From: Henriciella sp.
GTDB taxonomy: Bacteria; Pseudomonadota; Alphaproteobacteria; Caulobacterales; Hyphomonadaceae
NCBI GenBank assembly: GCA_013213785.1
Contig: JABSPZ010000016.1
Span: 1 to 64,000, forward strand
Direction: 5' to 3'
Length of the DNA stretch: 64,000 nucleotides
The translations under genes and the position numbers were made by a program. Below, one piece after another: positions 25,597 to 35,129 of this stretch (its first letter is position 1; each line of letters opens with the position of its first letter). Under the pieces are notes generated by a model. The model saw only the letters and a program-made list of their open reading frames with translations. It had not been told where the DNA came from and did not search any database.

Positions 25597-26724
25597 CTAT
25601 TTTTGGAGGCGTCCACCCGTCAGCGGGTTGGGCGCCCCAGTCGTTTTTGGCCAAGAGATAGGAAGGCCGCGCAACGTTCGCGTAGCCAAAAAGGCAAACG
25701 CCTCTGCCTCTATCGAGTCGCCGCGCCAGCCCACTTGCTCAGCGCTCACCACATCACATGGCACAAACTCATTCAGCATCGACATCAGCGTAAGATTATG
25801 GCGGCCGCCGCCACAGGCAATTAAGCGCTCCGGCATGACCGGCAGCTGGTTGAGGCTTCTTGCGACTGAGTTCGCGGTAAACGCCGTAAGCGTCGCGGCT
25901 CCATCTTCAAGCGACAGTCCTCGCACCATGCTGGCATTGAAGTCATAGCGGTCGAGAGATTTCGGCGCTGGGACATCAAACCAAGGATGATCGAGCAGCT
26001 GCGCCAACAATCCTTCGTGTACCCGACCGCGTGCGGCAAGCGCGCCGCCTGCATCGTGCGTGCCCGCATCGTGGCCTTCGACCCATTCATCAATTGGCCC
26101 ATTCGCGGGCCCTGTATCGAAGCCTAGCATCTCACCATTTGGCAGACTGGCGGTTATGTTCGCCACGCCGCCGAGATTGAGGACAGCCGCTGCTTTGTGC
26201 CCGAGACCAGAAAGTAACGCTTGATGATAGGCTGGCGCGAGCGGCGCGCCTTGGCCGCCCGCGGCAACATCATCGCTGCGAAAGTCATACGCGAGCGGAA
26301 CACCCATTTTCGCTTGAAGGCTTGCCGCGTTCATGAGCTGCAGCGTTGCGCCGCGCTCGTTTGACGTCGCGCGCTTGTGCAGAACGGTCTGGCCGTGGAC
26401 ACCGGCCAACTCAATGTGCAGATCGCCTGACTGTTCTCTGAGCGACGTCCACGCATCCGCGTGCGTTTCTACAATGACTTCTCGCGCGGCATTGAAGGAA
26501 CTCTCAGGCTGCGGTCCCTGCCAATTCCAGTCGAGCGCGGCTTGAGTCGCCGTCTGTAAAACTTGACGTTCGCCAGCCTTATATTTGCGTTCAATCGTGG
26601 GGCCAAATTCAAGAACCTCCACGCCATCCGTACGGATCAGCGCCCCATCCACGGCATCGATCGATGTGCCAGACATAAAGCCCGCGACCCAAATCGGCTC
26701 AAATTTTTCCGCTGAGCTGTTCAA
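25597..26724 (-). CDS. anmK: Anhydro-N-acetylmuramic acid kinase
   Basis: AnmK phosphorylates and opens 1,6-anhydro-MurNAc during recycling of cell-wall turnover products. The 375-residue protein has the ATPase-fold motifs WVAGFMSGTSIDAVDGAL near residue 14, GVHGQTVLHK, PLAYDFRSDDVAAGGQGAPL near 145, LNLGGVANIT and GFDTGPANGPIDEW, and the late RLIACGGGRHN. The only in-frame start upstream of the domain is TTG at 26724. It diverges from tyrS with about 50 bases between. Confidence 0.95.
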   Translation of the reverse strand: MNSSAEKFEPIWVAGFMSGTSIDAVDGALIRTDGVEVLEFGPTIERKYKAGERQVLQTATQAALDWNWQGPQPESSFNAAREVIVETHADAWTSLREQSGDLHIELAGVHGQTVLHKRATSNERGATLQLMNAASLQAKMGVPLAYDFRSDDVAAGGQGAPLAPAYHQALLSGLGHKAAAVLNLGGVANITASLPNGEMLGFDTGPANGPIDEWVEGHDAGTHDAGGALAARGRVHEGLLAQLLDHPWFDVPAPKSLDRYDFNASMVRGLSLEDGAATLTAFTANSVARSLNQLPVMPERLIACGGGRHNLTLMSMLNEFVPCDVVSAEQVGWRGDSIEAEAFAFLATRTLRGLPISWPKTTGAPNPLTGGRLQK

Positions 26725-26773
26725 ACCCCTGCCATCCCATGCTAACCGCGCCGCTTCACCAAGGACGAATGTA

Positions 26774-28027
26774 ATGAGCGACTACACATCCAACTTTCTG
26801 CGCACGCTAGAGGAACGCGGCTACATTAAGCAAGCCACCCACACAGCAGAACTCGACGCCTATTGCTCGAGCGGTGTGCCAGTTGCTTATATCGGATTTG
26901 ATGCGACAGCCGACAGTTTGCACGTTGGCTCTCTGGTTGGGATTATGATGCTCCGCCGCCTTCAACAGGCTGGCGGCAAACCCGTCGTATTGATGGGCGG
27001 CGGCACAACCAAAGTTGGAGACCCGACGGATAAAGAGAAGTCGCGGCCGATCCTAACCGAGGATCAAATCGCCTCGAACATTGCTGGAATTAAGAAGGCG
27101 TTTGAGCCGTTCTTATCCTTTGGCGACGGTCCAACCGATGCAATCATGGTCAACAATGACGATTGGTTGAGTAAGATCGGCTATATCGAGTTTCTTCGGG
27201 ATATCGGGAAATACTTCACCATCAATACAATGGTGAAGCAGGACACGGTGGCCCGGCGGTTGACGAATGAGCAACCGTATACGTTCCTCGAGTTCAATTA
27301 CCTCCTGCTCCAGTCATATGACTTCTTGGAATTGTCGCGACGCCATAACTGTTTCTTGCAGATGGGTGGTTCCGATCAGTGGGGCAACATCGTTGGCGGA
27401 ACAGACCTCATCCATAAGGCGGATGGCAATCAAGGATTTGGCTTGACCTGCCCGCTGATCACGACCGCGTCAGGCGGGAAGATGGGTAAGACGGCTGATG
27501 GTGCGGTTTGGTTGAATGCCGAGAAGCGGAGCCCGTATGAGTACTGGCAGTTCTGGCGCAACACCGAAGACGCCGATGTCGGACGGTTCTTGAAGCTTTT
27601 CACCGACATGCCGATGGACGAAATTGCCAAGCTCGAAGCGCTCGAAGGTGCAGAGATCAATCAAGCCAAGATCGCCTTGGCGAATGCGGCGACGACCATG
27701 CTTCATGGTGATCAGGCCGCAAAAGAAGCTGAAGCGGCAGCGAGCAAAGCATTTACCGGCGGCGGCGTTTCTGCAGACCTTCCAACCTTTGAGATCGCGA
27801 AAGCAGACTTCGCAGACGGCCCAACCACCACCGCGCTTTTGCGCGCGGGTGAGCTTGTCTCCTCGAATGGAGAAGCACGCCGTAAGATGAATGAGGGCGC
27901 CGTGCGCGTGAACGGTGCAAAGATCGCAGCTGATCAAGCCCATGCTTGGGGTGAGATCTTGGACGACGTGCAAGCCTTTAAAGTGCAGGTTGGCAAAAAG
28001 CGCATCGCGCTGGTCAAACCCGTCTAA
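26774..28027 (+). CDS. tyrS: Tyrosyl-tRNA synthetase
   Basis: TyrS charges tRNA-Tyr. From ATG 26774, preceded by AAGGACG, it has 417 residues. The ORF track's start at 26585 lies inside anmK on the opposite strand and is rejected. The class I HIGH-like motif is HVGS in ATADSLHVGSLVG, the KMSKS equivalent is KMGKT near residue 235, and a C-terminal S4 RNA-binding domain includes RRKMNEGAVRVNG. It converges on the AsmA-like gene with a four-base overlap. Confidence 0.97.
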   Translation: MSDYTSNFLRTLEERGYIKQATHTAELDAYCSSGVPVAYIGFDATADSLHVGSLVGIMMLRRLQQAGGKPVVLMGGGTTKVGDPTDKEKSRPILTEDQIASNIAGIKKAFEPFLSFGDGPTDAIMVNNDDWLSKIGYIEFLRDIGKYFTINTMVKQDTVARRLTNEQPYTFLEFNYLLLQSYDFLELSRRHNCFLQMGGSDQWGNIVGGTDLIHKADGNQGFGLTCPLITTASGGKMGKTADGAVWLNAEKRSPYEYWQFWRNTEDADVGRFLKLFTDMPMDEIAKLEALEGAEINQAKIALANAATTMLHGDQAAKEAEAAASKAFTGGGVSADLPTFEIAKADFADGPTTTALLRAGELVSSNGEARRKMNEGAVRVNGAKIAADQAHAWGEILDDVQAFKVQVGKKRIALVKPV

Positions 28028-31000
28028 CCTTCCCCATCACTTCCGGGTGTTGGAGAGAGGATCTCCTCATCCGGAAGGTCCGGAAGTTTTTCGGTCGGCG
28101 GCTTCAAATTCGGGTCTACTGGGATCGCAGATGGGATCGAGATATCCGACGGATTCTCAAATATTCTTCTTAGAATACCGGGCGTTACAGCTGAGAGCGG
28201 ATTCACTGCAACCTGCGCCTTTTCCAGTGTCCCGGTGACCGAATAGGTGATCGAGAAAATCCCCTCACCTTCTCGTCCGACAATTAAATCACCGATGATC
28301 GGCACGCCGCCGAGCACAGAGTTTACGCCAAAGCTCGGCACGAGCACGCCGTTCAGATCAATCCCGCGGCCATCGGTTCCGACCCAACCGTTCACGGTTA
28401 GACCAAGCGCTGGACCACTGGCGCGTCCGCCGTCAATGACATAGCGACCACCCCCAATTGTGATCGGCGCTTCAATCCGTGAAAACAAGACTCCGTCTCC
28501 GGAAAGCGTATCGGTTAGTCCCCGTAAGGAGGCGAGCGATAGGATCTGTGTGAAGAATGGCGCATTGATGAGCCGCGTGTCTTCAATTGTCGCTCTCAGG
28601 CGTGCAGGTCTGTTTGAAGTCGCGAGCGCGCCTCGCAAGTCAAGGATTCCTCCTTCGATGAAATCAACACCAAAGAAAGCGCTTGCGAGATACCCCGCAT
28701 CACTCGTTTTGAGTTCGAGCGCTAAGGGTTGATTGACGCCTTCATTGTCCAAACGCGCGATAAAGGTTGCACCATTGTCGGTGTTTCCGCTCGCACGCAA
28801 AGACTGGAAGCCATTCGTGCTGGATAGGTTCAGATTCAATGAGGATCCGACCAGGTCGAGGTTTCTTCTTAAACGTAACCGATCCACCGTCGCCGCGAGA
28901 CGCAGCCCGAGTCCTTCACTGTTTCCGCCAACATCTCCGACAGCTCCCAGATCGGCGAGGATGCCCGAAATATCCAAATAGTCGCCATCGACTTCGATCT
29001 CAAAACCGTCGTCAGATCGAGAGATGCTACCGGCCACATCGACGGAGTCTTCAATGAACAACTCACGCAAGACCAATGACTCCAGCCGGCCATCATTCTG
29101 CAAGCGCAAGTCGCCATCGATCGTTGCATCTGATGCGGAAAAGCGCAGAGCAGCCGCCTGCTCGCGCAAATCCCCTGTGTAATTGAGTGTGGCCCGCGCC
29201 GTCTCACCAGACGGCTTTACCCAATCAATCTCTGCGATATCGAGACGCGCCTCGCTTAGATCGAAAGCAAAGGTGCCTGTTTGCAGTCCGTCCGCGCCAA
29301 CTTTGCCTTGCATCTCCGCTGGCACTTCGCCGGTAATGAAAGCTCGCCCAACCAGACCGAATACATTCAGTAGGTCCGACGTCAGCACAGCAGTTGCTGA
29401 TAGATCTGCGGGATTGCCATCATCATCAAACGCATCGCGCCACGTGAACTGCACCGGGGAGCTGCCCATGTTTCCAAAGCCCGTAAGGATCATGCGATCA
29501 AGCGTAACATCGACATTGACGTTTGCGTCAGTGATATCGAAAGGACCGGCGGCGGCCTTCAAACCGCCATCTCGGATCTCACCGCGAACTTCCATAATGT
29601 GATCCTCGAGCGGAACATTGCTCAAGGCGGGTCGTGTTAGTTTGAACGACGCCGTCGCCTCACCGCTCACCCGCTCTGGGTCGAAACCCGTTTGCTCCTG
29701 CAATCGAAGGCGAGAGTCTGAGAGTTGTCGCAAAACAGAAACCGCGGGGCCTGTGCCATAAGCTGATACTGTGAAGCTTTCGCCGCGCGGATTGAAAGCG
29801 GGGAACTCGACGGCTCCGGACTGTATGACCCAATCATCATAGGTTGAGCTGATCACGGTAATATCGAGGCTGTTTCCACCAACGCGGCCGGTACCGACAG
29901 CATTCTCGACAGGCGGCATATCGGTGAGAAACCTGAGCGAGCCATCTCGGAATGCGAAGTTTACGGAGAGATCTTCCTCTCTCAAATACCCTGCCGCCAT
30001 GCTGTCAGGCTTTAGCGTGAGGCGGGCTGTCGCTTCGGTCGCTGTTCCGGACTCAAGACGTTCGATAATGTAATTGCGCGCACCGCGTCCGAGCCGAATA
30101 GGCCAATATGCCAAGATGGTTTTTTTGCTAATGTCACCGACAAGCTCAGCGGTTACATCAAGCGTGAAAGGGAGCTCACCAGTTTCATGCTCGACGTTCA
30201 GATCGATTTCGCCGCTCGCTTGCAATCGGGCAGTATCGATATCAGCCTCCAAAGCGTCAACGGAGAGGATGGTGAAGTCGTCCGCGATATCCGCAGCAAA
30301 CACCACGTTGGACACCGACCATGGCGCTTCAAAAATTTCGGTGATGTCTATTAGGAGGCGATCTGAATTGAGTTCCAAACGGCGCAGCGCATTCTTGGCC
30401 AATACATTGGTGAGCCCTCCATCAAACCGACCACTAATCCGGTCGGACGCGATCTGAAGGAAATCGATCTGCACTTGATCATCAGCCGGAAGGTAAGACA
30501 GCGATGCGGACACATCCTCTATGGTCTCATTCATCGCATCGAGCTGGAGAACACCTGTTTCGCGCGACACAACCAACCCAAGTTGAGTCAATCCATCGTC
30601 ACGGGTCACATCTGCTTTGAAAGATGTGCTCAGTCGCAGATCGCTGCCATCGAAGCCTGAGAAACCAAATCGCTCAATCAAGTCGGTTATCGGCAGAACT
30701 CCAACATCAAACACCGCCTTCATCGATTGGTAGCCATCGAATGTATCTAAGGAGACGCTAAAAATTTCGGGCAGACCAAGCCCCTCACCGGATCCGGACA
30801 ATTGAATAGAAACATCCGAGCCAGGATGACTAATCTCCGCCGACGTTCCCGCGATTGCACCAATCGAATTTCTGTCTTGGTCTAGAACGCGCAGGTCAAA
30901 ATCGCTCAACCGCAGGCTTTCGAGTTCGAAGGAATTATCGAAGACCTGCAGTCCTACGAGGACATCGCTCAACAGTGTATTGGTCCGCTCTAGCCACTCT

Positions 31001-31461
31001 TCTGGTGTTTGCGGGAGCGCTGCCGGTCGAATCTCCGGCAATGGATCGCCGCCGAATGTCCAGGAATTCCCGTCAGTGTTCTGAACCTCAATCCATCCAG
31101 ACTGCAGATCAGCATCCAGGACCTGGACCCGTCCGAGAAAAATGCTGCCAGCATCCAAGGTCAGCTCTGCGCGCTGGGCAAAACCTGCCTCGCGCCCTTC
31201 TCCATCTTTTAGTGAAAATCCATCGGCGACGACAAACACGCGGCGCTCCGAGGGTGACCATTGCAGTGTGAGACGTTCCACTGTGACGGGCCGACCATCT
31301 CGAGATCGGGTAATGGCCTGTTCAACATCGTCTCGAAAGATACCCAATTCGACAGGGCCACTGGCCAGCATGAAGGCAAGAATCGCAACCGCCGCCATCA
31401 CCACAAGAGAGAAGACGCCGAGTGTTTCTAAAATTATGACTTTCGTGGTCTGGCGAACCAA
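28024..31461 (-). CDS. AsmA/YhdP-type large envelope protein (DUF3971)
   Basis: This 1145-residue protein has one N-terminal membrane helix (about residues 10-32) followed by a very long periplasmic region of repeated beta-strands, as in the AsmA-like bridge proteins (YhdP, TamB) thought to carry phospholipids between membranes. The C-terminal block, including ASGPALGLTVNGWVGTDGRG and FSITYSVTGTLEKAQVAVNP, matches the AsmA-like C-terminal domain of DUF3971 proteins. It is convergent with tyrS and divergent from bcp. Which substrate it moves is unknown. Confidence 0.85.
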   Translation of the reverse strand: MVRQTTKVIILETLGVFSLVVMAAVAILAFMLASGPVELGIFRDDVEQAITRSRDGRPVTVERLTLQWSPSERRVFVVADGFSLKDGEGREAGFAQRAELTLDAGSIFLGRVQVLDADLQSGWIEVQNTDGNSWTFGGDPLPEIRPAALPQTPEEWLERTNTLLSDVLVGLQVFDNSFELESLRLSDFDLRVLDQDRNSIGAIAGTSAEISHPGSDVSIQLSGSGEGLGLPEIFSVSLDTFDGYQSMKAVFDVGVLPITDLIERFGFSGFDGSDLRLSTSFKADVTRDDGLTQLGLVVSRETGVLQLDAMNETIEDVSASLSYLPADDQVQIDFLQIASDRISGRFDGGLTNVLAKNALRRLELNSDRLLIDITEIFEAPWSVSNVVFAADIADDFTILSVDALEADIDTARLQASGEIDLNVEHETGELPFTLDVTAELVGDISKKTILAYWPIRLGRGARNYIIERLESGTATEATARLTLKPDSMAAGYLREEDLSVNFAFRDGSLRFLTDMPPVENAVGTGRVGGNSLDITVISSTYDDWVIQSGAVEFPAFNPRGESFTVSAYGTGPAVSVLRQLSDSRLRLQEQTGFDPERVSGEATASFKLTRPALSNVPLEDHIMEVRGEIRDGGLKAAAGPFDITDANVNVDVTLDRMILTGFGNMGSSPVQFTWRDAFDDDGNPADLSATAVLTSDLLNVFGLVGRAFITGEVPAEMQGKVGADGLQTGTFAFDLSEARLDIAEIDWVKPSGETARATLNYTGDLREQAAALRFSASDATIDGDLRLQNDGRLESLVLRELFIEDSVDVAGSISRSDDGFEIEVDGDYLDISGILADLGAVGDVGGNSEGLGLRLAATVDRLRLRRNLDLVGSSLNLNLSSTNGFQSLRASGNTDNGATFIARLDNEGVNQPLALELKTSDAGYLASAFFGVDFIEGGILDLRGALATSNRPARLRATIEDTRLINAPFFTQILSLASLRGLTDTLSGDGVLFSRIEAPITIGGGRYVIDGGRASGPALGLTVNGWVGTDGRGIDLNGVLVPSFGVNSVLGGVPIIGDLIVGREGEGIFSITYSVTGTLEKAQVAVNPLSAVTPGILRRIFENPSDISIPSAIPVDPNLKPPTEKLPDLPDEEILSPTPGSDGEG

Positions 31462-31542
31462 GTCATTTGCTCCATGTAATCAACACACTGCCTGAACGGC
31501 ACATCAACCGGGTTACGTCCCGCCAGACACGAAAGACATGCC

Positions 31543-32022
31543 ATGACAAACCGACCAGAAAAAGGCGATAAGGCGCCGAACGTCACAATTCCAGTCAGCG
31601 ATGAAGAATCTGTCAATCTGGGTGCACCGAGCGGCGAGGCTCATGTCGTCTATTTTTACCCACGCGACAATACCCCCGGCTGCACAACCGAATCGATCGA
31701 TTTTTCAGAGCGTCTGGCTGAATTTCAGGCACTCGGCGTGCAAATTGTTGGCGTCTCGAAAGATAGCCTGAAAAGTCACACAAATTTTAAGACGAAGAAG
31801 GACCTTAAAGTCATTCTCGCGAGCGATGAGCACACAGATGCCAGCGAACAATTTGGCGTTTGGGTCGAGAAAAACATGTATGGAAAGAAGTACATGGGCA
31901 TAGAACGCTCGACTTTCCTGGTTCTAGCAGACGGGTCGATCGGTGCCTCATGGCGGCAGGTCAAAGTCAAAGGACACGCTGAAGCAGTTCTTGAGACAAC
32001 TCGTGAGATTTTGGGGACCTGA
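31543..32022 (+). CDS. bcp: Peroxiredoxin, Bcp/PrxQ type
   Basis: This 159-residue thioredoxin-fold peroxidase has the active-site segment FYPRDNTPGCTTE with peroxidatic Cys47. Most Bcp proteins have a resolving cysteine five residues later; here that position is Ile52 (ESIDFSE), so it should work as a 1-Cys enzyme relying on an external thiol or another partner. It reduces hydrogen or organic peroxides. A divergent 81-base spacer separates it from the AsmA-like gene. Confidence 0.93.
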   Translation: MTNRPEKGDKAPNVTIPVSDEESVNLGAPSGEAHVVYFYPRDNTPGCTTESIDFSERLAEFQALGVQIVGVSKDSLKSHTNFKTKKDLKVILASDEHTDASEQFGVWVEKNMYGKKYMGIERSTFLVLADGSIGASWRQVKVKGHAEAVLETTREILGT

Positions 32023-32041
32023 TTCGTCAAATAAAAATACT

Positions 32042-32056
32042 TTAAGGCGAATTTTA
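32042..32056 (+). promoter_or_regulatory. CtrA-like box upstream of the M23 peptidase-bactofilin operon
   Basis: TTAA-N7-TTTA lies about 140 bases before the M23 peptidase start in an AT-rich spacer. It is a one-mismatch match to the CtrA consensus TTAA-N7-TTAA. Bactofilin operons are morphogenesis genes and plausible cell-cycle targets, but single-mismatch boxes are frequent by chance. Confidence 0.22.
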
Positions 32057-32197
32057 CACTCCAAGCGTAATTTTCGCCTCAAATTACGCAAAAGGGGGCT
32101 TTTCGACACGATCACAATGAGGTTACTGTGGTCCATCACCAATCAAGACCGAGTTTTTCCCCGAGACGGAGTCTTAGCCTGCGGATAGGTGCGTAGA

Positions 32198-33409
32198 ATG
32201 AAATCAACCGGAAAAGTCTCAGACTTTATTCGCCGTGCGTTTCCAGAGCGGCAGATTTACCACCGCAGTGGTGGGACGGTTCGCTATTTCACGATTTCCC
32301 CACTCCAACAGATTGTATTGACCTGCGCTGCGGCTGCTCTTGTTGGGTGGTCGCTTTTCGCATCTGCAACTGTGATCTTTGGCGAGAAGGCGATGACGGT
32401 TGGCACAGCGTCGACTGAAGTCAATCGCCTCGAACGTTGGGTTCAAGACCTCCGCGCGAAGGAAGCGCTTTCGACATCACAGCTCGAACAGCGAACCGAA
32501 GCGTTCCAGGATGCAACAATTGAGTTCCAGCGCCGACACGAGACCTTGGCGACGATGCTAGAAGCGCTCCAAACGGGCGGCGAATTAGAGGTTTCAGCGC
32601 TAAGGGGAAACTCGGCATCCCTCCTGGTGACAGCCTCGATTGATGAGGCAGACGCTCGGCAATCGCAACGTTTCGCTGAGGTCCAGAGAACACTCCCCCA
32701 AGTTGGTTTGCGCGGCGACGTCTCACGGATCCGCGGTGAGCAAGATAGCTTCCTGAACGATATCGAAGAGATGGCTGTCGAGCGCGCCGAAGCAGCGCGC
32801 GGTATTCTTCAACTGACGAAAGTCGGAGCAGCTCGTATTTCGAGCGGCGAGAATATGGGCGGACCTGAAGTTAGCTTTTCAGGCTTGATGTCTGGCCAAT
32901 TTGATACCCCAGAAGAAGAGCGTTTTGCCGTAAGAGTTGCCCAAGTCGCCGCTCGTATGGAAGAGGCTCGTTACTTCGAGAACCTCGTTGAGAACCTACC
33001 TCTAGCGACGCCAATCGGAATTCCATCTCGGATCACGTCGCCATTTGGTATGCGAATTGATCCCTTCCGGAAACGCCCGAGCTGGCATGGCGGAATTGAT
33101 ATGGGCGCCGGTTGGAATGCACCAATCGTTGCAGCAGGCCCCGGAACTGTGATATATGCAGGACGTAAATCTGGTTATGGCCGCGTCGTAGACGTCGATC
33201 ATGGCGGAGGTTTCGTGTCCCGATATGCCCACTTAAACAAGATAGTGGCCAAGAAGGGACAAGAGGTCGTGATCGGAGATAAGCTCGGTACCATGGGTTC
33301 GACCGGTCGCAGCACAGGTCCGCACCTTCACTATGAAGTGCTGTTCCATGGCAAGCAGTATAATCCAGTAGAGTTCATTAAGGCAGGCAAACATGTTCAC
33401 GAAGACTAA
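32198..33409 (+). CDS. M23-family metallopeptidase (LytM/peptidoglycan endopeptidase)
   Basis: From ATG 32198 the protein has 403 residues: a cytoplasmic segment, one membrane span (about residues 45-65), a long coiled-coil region (about 75-210), and a C-terminal M23 domain with the Zn ligands in SWHGGIDMGA, VDHGGGFVSRYAHL and GPHLHYEV. The HxxxD, HxH pattern is intact, so it should cleave peptidoglycan cross-bridges in the periplasm. The ORF track's GTG start is three codons earlier. It overlaps the bactofilin gene by 17 bases, a pairing known to couple cytoskeletal scaffolds to wall remodelling. Confidence 0.92.
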   Translation: MKSTGKVSDFIRRAFPERQIYHRSGGTVRYFTISPLQQIVLTCAAAALVGWSLFASATVIFGEKAMTVGTASTEVNRLERWVQDLRAKEALSTSQLEQRTEAFQDATIEFQRRHETLATMLEALQTGGELEVSALRGNSASLLVTASIDEADARQSQRFAEVQRTLPQVGLRGDVSRIRGEQDSFLNDIEEMAVERAEAARGILQLTKVGAARISSGENMGGPEVSFSGLMSGQFDTPEEERFAVRVAQVAARMEEARYFENLVENLPLATPIGIPSRITSPFGMRIDPFRKRPSWHGGIDMGAGWNAPIVAAGPGTVIYAGRKSGYGRVVDVDHGGGFVSRYAHLNKIVAKKGQEVVIGDKLGTMGSTGRSTGPHLHYEVLFHGKQYNPVEFIKAGKHVHED

Positions 33410-33914
33410 AGGCGACACCCCACCAGGCTTTTCTCCAGCACAAGACGCTGTTCGAGGCGCTTCCTCTAAACCAGCTTCACGCGTCGGGGCATCTATCCTT
33501 TGTTCGGATGTGGAAATTAAAGGCACAATTAAAACCGGCGGCGCCCTCCAAGTGGATGGCAAAGTCGAAGGCGACATTACTGCAGGCGATATTACTGTCG
33601 GCTCTACCGGCGAAATCCTTGGCGAAGTGAAAGCGGAAACGCTCCGCGTCAAAGGCAAGATCGTCGGATCGATCCGCTCTCGCCGCGTTGAACTAGAAAC
33701 CGGCGCATCTGTCCAAGGCGACATTTTCCACGCCGCGCTGATCATCCAGCCTGATGCGAATTTTGAAGGCCAAGTAAAACGCGAGGAGAACCCGCTGAAA
33801 GAGAGTGCACCGCAACCTGCCGCGGCGCCTCAACCTGCAGCTGCTGCACCCGCGACTGGCTTTGTCACCGGCGCTTCTGTCACGCCGACAACAGGCACTG
33901 CCGGAAACGCGTAG
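33393..33914 (+). CDS. Bactofilin (polymer-forming cytoskeletal protein)
   Basis: This 173-residue protein has a short disordered N-terminus, a central beta-helical bactofilin domain (about residues 35-125) of hexapeptide-like repeats such as GALQVDGKVEGDITAGDITVG and GEILGEVKAETLRVKGKIVG, and a Pro/Ala-rich tail. Bactofilins polymerise without nucleotide under the membrane and in Caulobacter relatives help shape stalks or poles by recruiting wall enzymes. Its start lies inside the M23 peptidase gene, so the partners are translationally coupled. A strong terminator follows. Confidence 0.94.
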   Translation: MFTKTKGDTPPGFSPAQDAVRGASSKPASRVGASILCSDVEIKGTIKTGGALQVDGKVEGDITAGDITVGSTGEILGEVKAETLRVKGKIVGSIRSRRVELETGASVQGDIFHAALIIQPDANFEGQVKREENPLKESAPQPAAAPQPAAAAPATGFVTGASVTPTTGTAGNA

Positions 33915-33936
33915 GTCCTAGAAACAACTGTTTTGT

Positions 33937-33967
33937 AAAGCCGGATCAACTGATCCGGCTTTTTTTA
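33937..33967 (+). terminator. Rho-independent terminator after the bactofilin gene
   Basis: AAAGCCGGATCA-AC-TGATCCGGCTTT forms a 12-bp stem with a two-base loop as drawn (in practice a few apical pairs open), followed by a T run. It ends the M23-bactofilin unit and overlaps the last codons of the convergent prfB by about three bases. Confidence 0.92.
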
Positions 33968-35075
33968 TTCGTTTGCCTCAGAGTCTCCTAAAGCATGCGA
34001 AAGGGCCGCACTCAGAAACGGCGTAAGATCACCATCCAATACGCCGCCCGTGTCTGAGGTTTCGTGATTGGTGCGTAGATCTTTGACCAATTGATACGGC
34101 TGAAGCACATAGGATCTGATTTGGTGTCCCCAACCAATTTCCGTCTTTGAGTCATGGCTGTCTTGCGCAGCCTGCTGGCGTCTTTGAAGCTCAACTTCAT
34201 ACAGACGCGAACGCAGCATTTCCCAAGCTGTCGCGCGGTTTTGGTGCTGCGAACGTCCCGATTGGCAAGCGACCGCAATCCCCGTGGGTTCGTGCGTCAG
34301 ACGGACGGCGGAGTCTGTTTTATTGACGTGCTGCCCGCCTTTGCCGGACGCGCGATACGTATCGGTTCGAACGTCCGACGGATTAATCTCTACGTCGATT
34401 GAGTCGTCGATCACTGGCGATACTGCAACGGAGGCAAAGCTCGTGTGGCGCCGCGCCGAGCTATCGAATGGCGAGATACGAACGAGGCGATGTACGCCCT
34501 GCTCTGACTTCAACCAACCATAAGCGTTCTCACCTTTAATCAGGAGTGTCGCCGATTTGATACCGGCTTCGTCACCCTCGTGGCTTTCGACTTCTTCAAC
34601 CTTATACCCAGCCTGTTCAGACCACCGCACGTACATCCGCCGGATCATAGATGCCCAATCCTGGCTTTCCGTGCCGCCGGCGCCAGAATTGATGTTCATG
34701 TAGCAATCATTGCCGTCAGCTTCACCGGATAAGAGCGCTTCGAGTTCTGCTTTTTCGGCCTTCTCCGCAGCGCGGCGAAGGTTGGCCGCGACATCGGACA
34801 GCATGTCCTCGTCACCTTCCGCGAGTTCCAGCAATTCCAGACCATCGGCGGCTTCGGTTTCGAGCTCGACAACCGTCTGCATGCCGGTTTCTAGCTTTTG
34901 TCGCTCGGCCATGAGCTTGCGCGCTTCGTCGGGATCGTCCCAAAAATCAGGGCGCTCCGATAGGGCGTTCAATTCGTCTAGTCTTTTAGAGGCAACGTCC
35001 CAGTCAAAGACGCCTCCTCAGCAGTTCTGAAGACTGCTTGATTTGATCCGCAAGGGCGAGAATTTCTGCTGACAT
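33965..35075 (-). CDS. prfB: Peptide chain release factor 2, with programmed +1 frameshift
   Basis: RF2 ends translation at UGA and UAA. The ORF track shows only the downstream 335-codon part. The true start is ATG 35073-35075: 23 codons ([20 protein letters not shown]...) lead to an in-frame UGA in CTT TGA C, preceded by an internal AGGAGG, the classic autoregulatory site. Shifting +1 continues [24 protein letters not shown], giving 369 residues. The GGQ motif is in [16 protein letters not shown] and the RF2-type SPF codon-recognition motif in [17 protein letters not shown]. It is convergent with the bactofilin gene. Confidence 0.97.
35003..35018 (-). promoter_or_regulatory. prfB programmed frameshift signal
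   Basis: On the minus strand the sequence reads AGGAGG CGT CTT TGA C. The Shine-Dalgarno-like AGGAGG (complement of 35013-35018) sits three bases before the slippery CTT (35007-35009), next to UGA (35004-35006). RF2 scarcity favours slippage from CUU to UUU and full-length synthesis. The layout equals the E. coli site except for AGGAGG CGT in place of AGGGGG TAT. Confidence 0.95.
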
Positions 35076-35129
35076 GCTTTTCCCTGAAGCTTATCCGATC
35101 GGTGGAGATGGCGGCGTTTTGCTTTCAGG

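Noticed and set aside
26585-26773. 63-residue N-terminal extension of TyrS
   Set aside because: It is antisense to anmK and absent from the family; ATG 26774 has a ribosome-binding site and gives a normal TyrS.
31943-32188. 81-codon ORF bridging bcp and the M23 peptidase gene
   Set aside because: It starts within bcp in another frame, covers an AT-rich promoter region, and has no recognisable features.
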